Positions 42,163 to 51,719 are shown, numbered from the stretch's first letter. The stretch: DNA of 64,000 bases from Rothia aerolata (GCF_014635585.1 NZ_BMDC01000003.1:248001-312000), one strand, 5' to 3'. Translations and numbers: made by a program. The notes: generated by a model not told the origin, from the sequence alone.

Positions 42163-43242
42163 TTAGGCGCTGAGCTGGGTTAGCTTCAGCTGCCTCTGGC
42201 TTGTAATGGTGGTCGCCTCGCCGGTAACGGGGTGCTCGAAACTGACCGAGCGCGCCAGCAGCTGCAGGGGTAGTAGCGGTTCGTCGGGGTGGTAGCCGAG
42301 AACCCGGGGGTAGAGGACGTCGCCGGCGATAGGGGAGCTTAGCGCCCACAGGTGGGCGCGGAGCTGGTGGGTTTTGCCGGTGTGGGGTTCCAGCCTCAGG
42401 TGCGCCAGCCTGCCGCGGGGAAAGGAAAGTTCTGGGTTGACGCTTGAGGTCTCGGGGAGGACGCCGCTGGCCAGGCTAAACTCCCGCAGGCAGGTGATCC
42501 GGGTGCGGGAATTGGTGGCTAGCCCGGCAGCTTCTGCCGCCTCAGCCGTGAGCTGGGAGACCTGCAAATTCCCGTGCTGCTTGGTGATTCTGCTGGAAAA
42601 TTCTATAGATTCTCCCTCACCCAGCCTTTCGATAGGAGCCGCTACCGCTTCGTAGACCTTAGAGACAAACCTCTCCTGAAACATAGTTTGAAAGGGCGCC
42701 CGAGCCTCGGGAGTTTTGGCAAAGAGAACCACCCCGGCGGTGAGCCGGTCGAGCCGGTGAATCGGAATCAGATCCGGGTTATTTTCCCGCACCCGCAGTT
42801 TAGCCAGGGCGGTGTGGAGCACGAAAGAACCGTTGGGGGTGGTGGGCAGAAAGTGGGGTTTGTCAATGGCAAGAACCCAGTCGTCTTCAAAGAGCACCGG
42901 CATGTCGAAGGGAACCGGGCGCTCATCGCCAAGCTGACGGTAGTACCAAATCTGCTGACCTGCCAGCGGGGCCCCGGCGGAAACCTGCCGCCCGTCGTCA
43001 TCCACCACTTCACCGCGCTCGAAGCGGGCGGCGATGGGCGCGCGCTCGTGCGGAAAGAAGCGCGCCACCAGGTAGTCCAGCACCGTCTCGGCGCCAAAGG
43101 TCTCGGTGGGCCGGGGCGGCTGGGCGGCGGCAGCCTCTTCTGCCGATTCCCCGGCGCGGGGCAGCAGCAGGCAGACGGGGTCAATCCCCTGGCGTTGCGG
43201 CAGGGGCTTGGTCTTGAGGGAACGGGTTACTCTGCGGGGCAT
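42163..43242 (-). CDS. RluA-family pseudouridine synthase
   Basis: This 359-residue enzyme has the catalytic Asp in IPIHRLDRLTAGVVLFAKT. VLAIDKPHFLPTTPNGSFVL is the characteristic RluA block II, and LEPHTGKTHQLRAHLWALSS is block III. The first 90 residues form an S4-like or unassigned N-domain. It isomerises uridine to pseudouridine in rRNA or tRNA; the site is unknown. The ATG sits three bases after the end of the nei-like gene, so the two are probably co-transcribed. Confidence 0.9.
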   Translation of the reverse strand: MPRRVTRSLKTKPLPQRQGIDPVCLLLPRAGESAEEAAAAQPPRPTETFGAETVLDYLVARFFPHERAPIAARFERGEVVDDDGRQVSAGAPLAGQQIWYYRQLGDERPVPFDMPVLFEDDWVLAIDKPHFLPTTPNGSFVLHTALAKLRVRENNPDLIPIHRLDRLTAGVVLFAKTPEARAPFQTMFQERFVSKVYEAVAAPIERLGEGESIEFSSRITKQHGNLQVSQLTAEAAEAAGLATNSRTRITCLREFSLASGVLPETSSVNPELSFPRGRLAHLRLEPHTGKTHQLRAHLWALSSPIAGDVLYPRVLGYHPDEPLLPLQLLARSVSFEHPVTGEATTITSQRQLKLTQLSA

Positions 43243-43245
43243 ACT

Positions 43246-44133
43246 CTATGTATATAGCACCTGGCAGCCGGGGCAGCGGTAGGAAAGCCGGGCGCGGTCT
43301 TCTTCGGTAGCGATTCTGTGGGGAGTCTCACCGAATTTTTCGCTGTCCAAACCCAGGTCGCTGATCTCTTCCCGCACGATGGTTGCTCCGCAGCGGTAGC
43401 AGGCGCGGCGGGCCCGCCCGTAGCACCAGAGGGGCTCCGCCACGGTGCGGGTTACCCGCAGCGGGCGCTCCTTATTCGCCTGCAAGAGCAGGTGGGCTGT
43501 GTGCACCAGGCGGGGTAGGTCGGGTACAGCCCCTACCGGGGTGCGCGGGTCAACCCCGGTCAAAAACAGCGTTTCAGCCCGATAGATGGTGCCAATGCCC
43601 GCCAGGTTCTTCTGATCCAGCAGAGCCGGGCCAATCATGCGCTCGGGGGCTTGAAGCAGGTTGTCCACCGCCAGATTAAGGTTCCAGTCGGGCCCCAGCA
43701 AATCCGGGCCAAGGTGCGCTACGGGCTCCAGCTCGCGCTCGCGGGGGAGCAGGTCTAACATGCCCAGCGAAAAGCCCACCGCCGAGACCGGGGTGGAGTC
43801 GGGGATTACTTGGCCGGTCGAATCCAGGCGGGCGTTGGCTTCAATGACGGCGCGGGCGGTAAAGGCGGGGCGCTTCCACCGCTGGGGCTGCCCCGAGGAG
43901 TCAACCCCGTAGAGGTGCCAGATTCCCTCCATGAGCAGGTGGGAGTGCACGGTGGTCTGCCCGATGCGCAGAAACAGGTGTTTGCCGCGGGCAAAGGCTC
44001 CCTCGATTTTCTCTCCGCCCAAATCTATCTCGGCGTAGGCGGGAACCCTAAAGCGGGTACGCCGAACCACCCTGCTACTTAAACCGCGGTGCAGGTTCCG
44101 TGCCTGCCGCCACACCGTATCGCCTTCTGGCAT
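43246..44133 (-). CDS. Fpg/Nei family DNA glycosylase (Nei2-like), with long zinc loop
   Basis: This is a 295-residue base-excision repair enzyme. MPEGDTVWRQARNLHRGLSS is the Nei2-type start, with Pro2 as the catalytic nucleophile and Glu3. The middle has RMIGPALLDQKNLAGIGTIY (helix-two-turn-helix). The zinc finger begins RACYRCGATIVREE and ends YRCPGCQ, with about 38 residues between cysteine pairs where some 17 is usual. It is likely to excise oxidised pyrimidines with AP-lyase action. It precedes the pseudouridine synthase gene by three bases. Confidence 0.9.
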   Translation of the reverse strand: MPEGDTVWRQARNLHRGLSSRVVRRTRFRVPAYAEIDLGGEKIEGAFARGKHLFLRIGQTTVHSHLLMEGIWHLYGVDSSGQPQRWKRPAFTARAVIEANARLDSTGQVIPDSTPVSAVGFSLGMLDLLPRERELEPVAHLGPDLLGPDWNLNLAVDNLLQAPERMIGPALLDQKNLAGIGTIYRAETLFLTGVDPRTPVGAVPDLPRLVHTAHLLLQANKERPLRVTRTVAEPLWCYGRARRACYRCGATIVREEISDLGLDSEKFGETPHRIATEEDRARLSYRCPGCQVLYT

Positions 44134-44282
44134 CTGTTACCTTTGACTAGCTCTTTTGAAAAAAATGGCAAATTACTTGAAAAAAATACTAAATCTTCTG
44201 CTATTATTTTTTTGTCCCCATTATGGTGGCTACATATCCCCCTAAAATGTGGCGCCATATCCCCCAAGGGAAAGAGAAAATT

Positions 44283-44438
44283 ATGGCAGAAATGCTGATG
44301 CATATCCTGGCCTTTATTCTAGTTGCGTTCGCAGGCCTAGCAGTTGCTGCTCTGGTGTACCAGCTGCTTCGCTCCGTGCGTGAGTTCCGTGAAGGCTACA
44401 GCGGTGTAGACGAGCACAGCTCCCTGCACACTATTTAG
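44283..44438 (+). CDS. Small membrane protein, 51 residues
   Basis: The short protein starts MAEMLMHILAFILVAFAGLA and continues VAALVYQLLRSVREFREGYS, then ends with a hydrophilic GVDEHSSLHTI tail. One transmembrane helix (residues about 6-28) is followed by a basic patch, so the N-terminus is probably outside. GGGAAAGAGA lies about eight bases before the ATG. I do not recognise a family. It stands alone after an AT-rich stretch (44155-44220) and is followed by a clear terminator, so a single-gene transcript is plausible. Confidence 0.6.
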   Translation: MAEMLMHILAFILVAFAGLAVAALVYQLLRSVREFREGYSGVDEHSSLHTI

Positions 44439-44463
44439 GCGTGAAATTCAAGGATATGATTCG

Positions 44464-44502
44464 CTAACCCCGGGCTTCCCCTAGGCCCGGGGTTAGATTT
44501 TT
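44464..44502 (+). terminator. Intrinsic terminator
   Basis: CTAACCCCGGGC pairs with GCCCGGGGTTAG around a nine-base loop, then ATTTTT. It ends the small membrane-protein gene. Confidence 0.85.
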
Positions 44503-44536
44503 AAACCATCCCTGCCAAGGAGCCGGTTCCTGACCC

Positions 44537-47500
44537 TTAGAGGGCGCCAATTTCCCGCCGCATCCTCAGCCCCCTGGGCGTTGAGTAGAAACCAGCCCGT
44601 ATTAGCCCGGAGCGCAGGGCAGCGACCGGGTGCTCTTCTCCGCCCTCCAAAGGAGCAGGGGTTTCCAAAATTCCCAGCCCGTTGACCTTCTCAATCATGA
44701 TTTTTTCCGCCGCCCCGCGCTGCACCAGCTCAGCCACCAGGGGAGCCGCCGCGGCGGCGTCCTGCGAATCCTCGCTGAAAAGCAGCACCGTGCGGCCGCC
44801 GCGCTCCAGGTAGAGAGCGAGCCTGCCGTCCACCAGCACCACCACAGCCCCGGCCTTGCGCCCCGGCCGGTGCTTGCTCGCGGTTTCTCCGAAGGACGCC
44901 GCTTCGGGCCAGGGGAGCGCTGCCCCAAAGGGGTTTGCCGGGTCGGTGGCGGCCAGCAAAACCAGGGACTTCCGAACCTTAACTGACCCGGCGGTGTTCT
45001 CTTCTTCCCTGTTGAAGTCGCGCAGGCGGTCTACCGTGGTGGCGGTGGAGAACTGGGCGGCTCCCAACTCCTCGATGAAGTAGCCGCGGCGGGCAATTCC
45101 CTTTTCTTCGGCGGCAGAGAGTACTCGGTAGACGGCACCAAAGCCGCCGGGGGTGTCTTCTGCCGCAACGGCACCGCGGGTGAGCACCCCGTAGCGGTCG
45201 AGCAGAAGTTCGGCGCGGGCGGCGCTGGCCACCGTGGGGTCTAAGTCCTCGGTGATAAGACGAGACCAGCGACCGGAGTCGATGGGGTTGATGCTGACCT
45301 GGGCTGAGGCCAGCCGAGCCGCCGAAAGATGGGAGGCCGAAAGGCGGGAGGCTGAAAGTCTCGCTGCCCCGCGCCGTACCGCCGAGCGGGGTGCCGCTGC
45401 CGGCTTGGAGAGCTTGTGCGCCGAGTGACCGCCCGCCAGGTGGGAGCGCACTGGGGCGAAGGTATCGTTGGTAACCAACCCTGCCCAGGCGAGTTTCCAC
45501 AGGGCCCGGGAAACATCGGGGGCACCCGCCTCAAGGCCGGCGGCAGAGAGCCTTTCCCGTACCTGGTTGAAGAAGAGACCCCCTGCGCCCAGGGCCTCAA
45601 AAACCGCCCGTTCCAATGGGCCGAGTTCCGCCAAAACCTGCTCGGTATCAGAGGACTCTGGCAGGGTCAGGGCGGCGGCCTCGGTCAGGTGCAGGGTAAT
45701 CCAACCGTCTCCGGTGAGCTCCCCGGCTCCTGCCCAGAGCACATCTCCCGAGGCAAGAGCCCGGTCGAGCATCTCGGGCCTATAGTCGCTCACCCGCGAG
45801 CGCAGCACCAGCGGTTCCAGCGCCGAGGCGGGAATCCGCACACCGGCAATTTGGTCGATAGCGGTGAGCAGGCCGTCGTAGCCGCTGAGCATTGCTGAGT
45901 CGTCAACCTTGAAAGCTGTTTTCTTGCCCGAGGCGGGAGCCCCAAAGGTGCCCGGGGCAAAGGTTTCTTCGGTGAGGGTCCAGGATTGCAGGTGCTGCCA
46001 GCTGGGCAGAAAGCGCCCAAAAATGTGCTGGGCAACGGGTTCGACATCGGCGCGCAGGGCGGCCAGGGAACGGGCGCGAAGGGTGCGCAGCACCCCGGTA
46101 TCTACCCACTCTGTGCTGGCGGCCTCAGGGCTGCCGGTGCGCGCTAGCGCTAGCTCCCCGCGCACCTCCTCGGGCAGGAACTCGCCCGAAATCACTCGAC
46201 GGTCGGTGGCTAAAGCCCGCAGGGTTGTTTCGACGACGGCGGTGCCCAGCCCCAGCGCCGCAGCCGCCTGGGCGGTGGTAAAGGGGGCGTGGGTGCGGGC
46301 ATAGCGGCCCACCAAATCTTCCAGCGGGGTTTCCACCGGTTCGAGGAAGGCCAGGGGCACGCCCATGGGTAGCGGCACGCCCAGGCCGTCGCGCAGGCGG
46401 GCGGCGTCCTCAATCGCGGCAAAGTGGGCCTGCCCCTGCAGGGTGATTTCCAGGGCGCGGCGGCTGGCAACCAGCTCCCGCGCAAAGCCGGCGGCCTCGG
46501 CGGTGCTCGCGACGGCGTCGTCCTCGGTAGTCTCAGCCCTGGAAGTCCCTGTAGACTCGGGAGCCCGCAGGCGGGCCGCCAGCTGCTCGGCGGTCAGGGG
46601 GCCGAGCAAGCGGAGTAGGTCGGCAACCCCCTCAACCCCCTGATAGCGGTAGCCGGGGGCAGTGTGCTGTAGGCGTGCCTCGGTCTGGCGAATTACGTTG
46701 GCATCGAGTAGCTCGCGCAGCTCATCGCGGCCCAGCAGCTCCGAGAGCAGGGCGGGGTCGAGTGAGAGGGCAGCGGCCCGGCGCTCTGCTAGCGGCGAGT
46801 CGCCCTCGTAGAGAAACTGCGCCACGTAGCCAAAGAGCAGGGTGCGGGCAAAGGGGGAGGGGGTCTCGGTTTCAATTTCCGAGACCCTGATAGAGCGCGC
46901 CTCAATCTTCTTGTGAACCTCGGTCAGGGCAGGCAGATCGTAGACATCCTGCAGGCACTCGCGCACGGTCTCCAGAATAATGGGAAAGTCGGGGAACTTG
47001 CGCGCCACATCCAGCAGCTGGGCCGAGCGCTGCCGCTGCTGCCAGAGCGGGGTGCGCCTGCCCGGATCCCGGCGGGGCAGCAGCAGGGCCCGGGCGGCAT
47101 TTTCCCTAAACCGCGAGGCAAAGAGCGCCGAAGAAGAAACCCGCTCGGTCACAATATCCTCAAGCTCCTGCGGGTCGAAGAAGAAAAGGTCGGCTCCGGG
47201 GGGCTCTGCCTCTACGGCGGGAATGCGCAGCACAATGCCGTCGTCCGCCGCCATAGCCGAGGCATTGACCCCGAACATTTCCTCTGCCCGCTGGCCCACC
47301 GCCAGCGCCCAGGGGGCGTGCACCGGCATGCCGAAGGGGGAGTGGAGCACCACCCGCCAGTCCCCAATTTCGTCGCGGAAGCGCTCCACCACAAACTGGG
47401 TATCCGAGGGCACCACCCCGGTTGTCTCCACCTGCTCGCGCACGTAGGCCTCGGTGTTATCGGCCGCCCAGGTATCCAGGCCAATCGACTCTAAACGCTC

Positions 47501-49741
47501 ACGGGCGGCGGAACCACCCGCCTGAATTTCAGCCGCCAGCTCGCGGGTAAACTGCCCCAGCGCTCGTCCTAAATCAACCGGCCGCCCCGGGCCCTCGCCG
47601 TGCCAGAAGGGCAGTTTGCCGGGCACACCGGGGGCGGGGGTCACGCTCACGCGGTCGTGGCTGATGTCTTCGATTCTCCAGGACGACGCCCCCAGGGCAA
47701 TCACGTCACCGGCGCGGGACTCGTAGACCATTTCTTCGTCGAGCTCACCCACGCGCTTGGGCGCCTTAGAGTCTTCTGAGCCCACGATAAAGACCGGAAA
47801 GAGGCCGCGGTCGGGAATGGTTCCGCCGCTGGTTACCGCGATGCGCTGGGCGCCGGGGCGGGGCTCGAGAATGCCCTGGTCCCGATCCCAGATAAGGCGC
47901 GGGCGTAGCTCGGCAAACTCGTCTGAGGGGTACTTGCCGGTGAGTAAATCCAGGGTTGCCTCAAAGGCAGACCGGGGGAGGGTAGCAAAGGGTGCGGTGT
48001 TGCGCAGCGCCTCGAACCAGGTTTCTACCCCGATGGGGCCCAGGGCTGCGGCTGCCACGGTCTGCTGGGCGAGAATGTCCAGCGGATTGGTGGGAATGGC
48101 CAGCGGCTCAATCTCGCCCGCCAGCATCCGCTTGACGGTGACCGTTGCGTTGAGAAGGTCTCCGCGGTGCTTGGGGTAGAGATAACCCCGGGAAACCTCG
48201 CCCACCTGGTGGCCCGCTCGGCCCACGCGCTGGAGCCCCGATGCCACCGAGGGCGGCGCCTCGACCTGCACCACTAAATCTACGGCACCCATATCGATGC
48301 CCAGCTCCAGCGAGCTGGTAGCCACCACACACCGCAGCTGCCCCGACTTCAGGGCTTCTTCAATGAGGGTGCGTTGGTCTTTAGAGACCGAGCCGTGGTG
48401 GGCACGCGCCAAAATTACAGGCCCCTCGGCTTCTCCGCGAGCCAGCTGCCGGTCAGTATAAATCTCGTTCAGGCGGGCGGTAAGCTTCTCCGCCAGGCCG
48501 CGGGAATTGGCAAAGACAATGGTGGAGCGGTTGCTTTCCACCAGGTCAACAATGCGCTCTTCCACGTGCGGCCAGATAGACGCCTGAAAGCCGCTGGTCT
48601 GCGGGGTCGGCTCAGCGGCAGTCTCCGCCGGAACCAAATCTGCCGGGTCAATCTCCTCGATGTTCAGCGGACCAAGGTTGGGGTTATCAGCCCGCGATTC
48701 TCTCTGCTGATCCTCGCGCGGGAAAATACCGATAGCGTCTGCCAGGGTGGTTCCGGCGGGTAGCTGTTCGGGGCTGATCTTCTTCTCAGCCTCGCTCGAC
48801 TGGGCTTCCAGAAGCGAATCGCCCAGGTTCAGACCGTCATCAAAAGAGTGCTCGCCGGTTTCAAAAGCATTGATTTTTTCTTTCGCCTTGCGGGCCAGCT
48901 TATCGAGGTAGGGGCTGGAACCGACCGGGGCCAGGCCCCCGGACGCCGCCCCGGAGCCATCCCCCTCGCCGTAGGTGTTGGGCCCGCCCAGCGCCGTCAT
49001 ATCTGGAACAGGAACCGAAACCTTCAGCTCCCACTCCTTCTGCGAGGGCGGCTGCACAATCTCCACCGGCGCCGTTCCGCCCAGAAAGCGGGTCACGGTT
49101 TCCACCGGCTCAACGGTCGCTGAAAGTCCCACCCGCTGGGCGGGGGAGGGCAAAATCTGATCCAGGCGTTCCAGGGTCACCGCCAGGTGGGCACCGCGCT
49201 TGGTACCGGCCACCGCGTGTACCTCGTCAATAATCACCGTGTGCACGTTCGCCAGGGTAGACCGCGCCTTGGAGGTCAGCATCAGATACAGAGACTCGGG
49301 GGTGGTAATCAGAATATCCGGCGGGTTAGAAATCAGTTGCCGCCGCTCTTTTGCCGGCGTATCGCCGGAGCGAACCCCCACGCTCACCTCGGGCGGGGTA
49401 GCACCCAACCGCTTAGCCGTTTGGGCAATACCGATCAGGGGCGCTCGCAGGTTGCGCTCGACGTCCACACCCAGTGCCTTCAGAGGCGAGATATAGAGAA
49501 CCTTTGTATCTGGCTTAGCGTGCTCCTCATGAATGTGGAGCTGGTCGAGCGCCCAGAGAAAAGCAGCTAGGGTTTTTCCGGAACCGGTAGGGGCAACAAT
49601 CAGGGCGTGCTTGCCCTCAGCAATGGCAGACCAGGCACCGGCCTGAGCAAGAGTGGGCTCGTGAAAAGCACCGGCAAACCATTCACGGGTGGCGGGGGAG
49701 AAATAGCTCAGCACCTTAGAGGTCTCACCGGAGAAAGTCAT
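44537..49741 (-). CDS. lhr: Lhr-type ATP-dependent helicase
   Basis: This giant superfamily 2 helicase of 1734 residues is the largest gene here. Walker A is APTGSGKT at 50-57, Walker B DEVH at 172-175, then LSATVEPVE (motif III), RAHHGSVSKDQR and VATSSLELGIDMGAVDLVVQ (motif V), and QRVGRAGHQVGE (motif VI). The long C-terminal half contains the Lhr-C winged-helix and beta-barrel regions (REWLYEL-like region replaced by RLESIGLDTWAADNTEAYVR). About 110 residues of low-complexity acidic sequence interrupt the helicase core near residues 255-390. Mycobacterial Lhr is a 3'-5' DNA-RNA helicase in DNA repair. It is transcribed alone; the start is the ATG at 49741. Confidence 0.95.
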   Translation of the reverse strand: MTFSGETSKVLSYFSPATREWFAGAFHEPTLAQAGAWSAIAEGKHALIVAPTGSGKTLAAFLWALDQLHIHEEHAKPDTKVLYISPLKALGVDVERNLRAPLIGIAQTAKRLGATPPEVSVGVRSGDTPAKERRQLISNPPDILITTPESLYLMLTSKARSTLANVHTVIIDEVHAVAGTKRGAHLAVTLERLDQILPSPAQRVGLSATVEPVETVTRFLGGTAPVEIVQPPSQKEWELKVSVPVPDMTALGGPNTYGEGDGSGAASGGLAPVGSSPYLDKLARKAKEKINAFETGEHSFDDGLNLGDSLLEAQSSEAEKKISPEQLPAGTTLADAIGIFPREDQQRESRADNPNLGPLNIEEIDPADLVPAETAAEPTPQTSGFQASIWPHVEERIVDLVESNRSTIVFANSRGLAEKLTARLNEIYTDRQLARGEAEGPVILARAHHGSVSKDQRTLIEEALKSGQLRCVVATSSLELGIDMGAVDLVVQVEAPPSVASGLQRVGRAGHQVGEVSRGYLYPKHRGDLLNATVTVKRMLAGEIEPLAIPTNPLDILAQQTVAAAALGPIGVETWFEALRNTAPFATLPRSAFEATLDLLTGKYPSDEFAELRPRLIWDRDQGILEPRPGAQRIAVTSGGTIPDRGLFPVFIVGSEDSKAPKRVGELDEEMVYESRAGDVIALGASSWRIEDISHDRVSVTPAPGVPGKLPFWHGEGPGRPVDLGRALGQFTRELAAEIQAGGSAARERLESIGLDTWAADNTEAYVREQVETTGVVPSDTQFVVERFRDEIGDWRVVLHSPFGMPVHAPWALAVGQRAEEMFGVNASAMAADDGIVLRIPAVEAEPPGADLFFFDPQELEDIVTERVSSSALFASRFRENAARALLLPRRDPGRRTPLWQQRQRSAQLLDVARKFPDFPIILETVRECLQDVYDLPALTEVHKKIEARSIRVSEIETETPSPFARTLLFGYVAQFLYEGDSPLAERRAAALSLDPALLSELLGRDELRELLDANVIRQTEARLQHTAPGYRYQGVEGVADLLRLLGPLTAEQLAARLRAPESTGTSRAETTEDDAVASTAEAAGFARELVASRRALEITLQGQAHFAAIEDAARLRDGLGVPLPMGVPLAFLEPVETPLEDLVGRYARTHAPFTTAQAAAALGLGTAVVETTLRALATDRRVISGEFLPEEVRGELALARTGSPEAASTEWVDTGVLRTLRARSLAALRADVEPVAQHIFGRFLPSWQHLQSWTLTEETFAPGTFGAPASGKKTAFKVDDSAMLSGYDGLLTAIDQIAGVRIPASALEPLVLRSRVSDYRPEMLDRALASGDVLWAGAGELTGDGWITLHLTEAAALTLPESSDTEQVLAELGPLERAVFEALGAGGLFFNQVRERLSAAGLEAGAPDVSRALWKLAWAGLVTNDTFAPVRSHLAGGHSAHKLSKPAAAPRSAVRRGAARLSASRLSASHLSAARLASAQVSINPIDSGRWSRLITEDLDPTVASAARAELLLDRYGVLTRGAVAAEDTPGGFGAVYRVLSAAEEKGIARRGYFIEELGAAQFSTATTVDRLRDFNREEENTAGSVKVRKSLVLLAATDPANPFGAALPWPEAASFGETASKHRPGRKAGAVVVLVDGRLALYLERGGRTVLLFSEDSQDAAAAAPLVAELVQRGAAEKIMIEKVNGLGILETPAPLEGGEEHPVAALRSGLIRAGFYSTPRGLRMRREIGAL

Positions 49742-49865
49742 TCTCCTATCCTATGTGACCTGCGCCGTTGATTACATGAGTGATTCCACAGAGCATAAAA
49801 CCTGAATTTTCCACCCGCACGCTATAAACTTTCTTTGTAAATAAAATAGGAAAGAAAGGTCGCCC

Positions 49866-50462
49866 ATGACTCAGGCACTCTCAGAAGAAACCCTCAATCA
49901 ACTTTTCTTTGAACCCCGCACCGTCAATAAGTTCACCGACGAGCCCGTGAGCGAAGAGACCCTGCGTGATATCTGGAACCTCACCAAGATGGGCCCCACC
50001 GCCTTTAACTCCCAGCCCCTGCGCGTTACCTTCGTGCAGTCTGATGAGGCCCGTGCCCGCCTCAAGCCCCTGCTCTCCCGCGGTAACCAGGAGAAGACCA
50101 TGGCGGCACCGGTGGTTGCTGTGATGGCCTACGACACCGCCTGGCACGAACGCTTCCCCGAGTTCAATGCCCGCGCTGCTGAAGCCGGTCTGGACGACAT
50201 GTACAGCAAGAACGAAGAGCTCAAGCTCTCCACTGGTCTGCAGTCGGCAACCCTGGCCACCGGCTACTTCATTACCGCTGCCCGCGCTATGGGCCTCTCC
50301 GTAGGCCCCATGTCTGGCGCTGACTTTGCCGGTATCGACCGCGAATTCTTCCCCGAGGGAAACCGCAAGTCCTTCCTGGTCATCAACCTGGGCTACGGCG
50401 TGCAACCCTCCTACGAGCGCAACCCCCGCTTTGAGCTGGAGCAGGCAACCCAGATTATCTAG
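49866..50462 (+). CDS. Nitroreductase family protein, RutE-like (malonic semialdehyde reductase)
   Basis: This is a 198-residue flavoprotein. LFFEPRTVNKFTDEPVSEET, KMGPTAFNSQPLRVTFVQS and the C-terminal GYGVQPSYERNPRFELEQAT match the RutE/YdfN branch, which reduces 3-hydroxypropionate semialdehydes with NADPH. MGLSVGPMSGADFAGIDREF is also typical. AAGAAAGG lies eight bases before the ATG. No other rut gene is nearby, so the physiological substrate is uncertain. It ends at a near-perfect palindrome. Confidence 0.85.
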   Translation: MTQALSEETLNQLFFEPRTVNKFTDEPVSEETLRDIWNLTKMGPTAFNSQPLRVTFVQSDEARARLKPLLSRGNQEKTMAAPVVAVMAYDTAWHERFPEFNARAAEAGLDDMYSKNEELKLSTGLQSATLATGYFITAARAMGLSVGPMSGADFAGIDREFFPEGNRKSFLVINLGYGVQPSYERNPRFELEQATQII

Positions 50463-50482
50463 TAACTTATAGCGCCGATAAT

Positions 50483-50540
50483 GGTGCACTTAAGCGGGAA
50501 AAGGGCGGTTTTAACCGCCCTTTTCCCGCTTAAGTGCACC
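50483..50540. terminator. Near loop-less 28-bp palindrome, bidirectional terminator
   Basis: Two perfect 28-bp arms (GGTGCACTTAAGCGGGAAAA...) meet with only TT between them. The element lies between the convergent nitroreductase and lipoprotein genes. Loop size is unusually small and there is no outer T-run, so it is an atypical terminator or a recombination product. Confidence 0.7.
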
Positions 50541-50557
50541 GGTGAGACGAGCTGAGA

Positions 50558-51397
50558 TTAACCCTGCGCCCCCACCTGGCCCACGCTCAACTGGGAGGTG
50601 GACATATTGCTACAGGCCTCCGCCGGGAAACTCAGTACGTAGGAGGTGGAAGTGCCCGGAATGGTCACCCGGTAGCCAGACGCCGTTTCGGGCTGGCAGG
50701 TAGCAGGGTCAAAGAGGCCCGCACGGGTCTCGCGCAGAATAGCGGTTGAAGACTCGCCGGGGGCAAGAACCTTGCCGGTGCTGGTCCATTCGGCAGCCTG
50801 GTTTGCGGTAGCGCCAATCTGGTTGCCCGAGGAATCCACGTAGTTAACACTGGGATAACCACTGACGGTGCAGGGGTTATCACCGGCGTTGGTGAAGGTC
50901 AGGTTGATATAGCGCGATCCAGCCGCCCCGCCGCCGTCGGCAACCTCAGCCATCACGTGAATCTGGCCGTAGTCGCAAACCGGGGTGCCCGCGGCAGTTG
51001 CTAGGGGCTCGGTGGGCTGGGTGGATGAAGAGTCGCTGGGGGCAGCTTGGGGGGAACTGTTTGATTCTTCAGGGGCGGGTGCAGGATCCACGGTCTCAAC
51101 GGTGCCCCGGGCGGGAGGCTCGGTTGCCTCAGACTCCGGCCGGTTGCCGGAGTCACCCTCGCCGGGTGCGGTTGAGCCCGGGGTCGAATTATTTGAGGAC
51201 GACGCCGCGGTGGGTTCTGCCTGCGCTGTTGCCGAAGCTGAGGGAGCAGACGCTGGCGCGGTAGCGGTGGCAGTGGTCGCCTCGAGGGCAGGCGCTGCCT
51301 CGTTACCCTGCGGCTGGTCGGCGCAGGCGCTCAAAACAAGACCGGCAAGGCAAAACATAACCGTTGCACCAAGCCGTGAGGAATTCAAAAAGCTCAT
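50558..51397 (-). CDS. Lipoprotein with DUF4232 domain
   Basis: This 279-residue protein has a lipoprotein signal peptide ending V-L-S-A-C at Cys25, so it is anchored outside the membrane. Residues about 30-140 form a long linker of Ala, Thr, Ser and Pro. The C-terminal domain (about 140-279) is DUF4232-like, with four cysteines (VCDYG, PCTVSGYPSVNYVDSSGNQI, TCQPET, EACSNM) that could form two disulfides. The function of DUF4232 is unknown. It overlaps nothing; its start lies one base from the ferredoxin stop, so the pair may share a transcript. Confidence 0.85.
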   Translation of the reverse strand: MSFLNSSRLGATVMFCLAGLVLSACADQPQGNEAAPALEATTATATAPASAPSASATAQAEPTAASSSNNSTPGSTAPGEGDSGNRPESEATEPPARGTVETVDPAPAPEESNSSPQAAPSDSSSTQPTEPLATAAGTPVCDYGQIHVMAEVADGGGAAGSRYINLTFTNAGDNPCTVSGYPSVNYVDSSGNQIGATANQAAEWTSTGKVLAPGESSTAILRETRAGLFDPATCQPETASGYRVTIPGTSTSYVLSFPAEACSNMSTSQLSVGQVGAQG

Positions 51398-51398
51398 T

Positions 51399-51719
51399 TT
51401 ACATACCGGGTTTCAGGGTAACGGTAGCCCCGTCCATGCCCTCGGTGAATTCGGTCTGGCAGGAGAGGCGGGAGTATTCGTTGGAGATATCATCGACCAT
51501 ATCCAGCAGGTCTTCCTCAGCCTCGGTGCGCTCACCCAGAGACGCAAAGTGCTCGGGGTCGATGTAGGCGTGGCAGGTGGCGCAGGAGGCATTGCCACCG
51601 CAGGTTGCCAGCACGGGGAACTGGTTGGCCAGCAGGGCCTCAAGCAGGGTCTGATCTTCGTGCCACTCTGCTGAGCGCTCTTCGCCGTTCTCGTCGATAA
51701 CATTGATATTGATGCTCAC
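51399..51719 (-). CDS. 2Fe-2S ferredoxin, adrenodoxin type
   Basis: This is a 106-residue electron carrier. Cluster cysteines are Cys40, Cys46, Cys49 and Cys87 (ATCGGNASCATCHAYID ... LSCQTE), the C-x5-C-x2-C-x37-C pattern of vertebrate-type ferredoxins that serve P450s or Rieske oxygenases. The start is GTG with AAGGAG upstream. No P450 or ferredoxin reductase is in the window, so the partner is unknown. It is followed directly by the DUF4232 lipoprotein gene. Confidence 0.9.
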   Translation of the reverse strand: MSININVIDENGEERSAEWHEDQTLLEALLANQFPVLATCGGNASCATCHAYIDPEHFASLGERTEAEEDLLDMVDDISNEYSRLSCQTEFTEGMDGATVTLKPGM

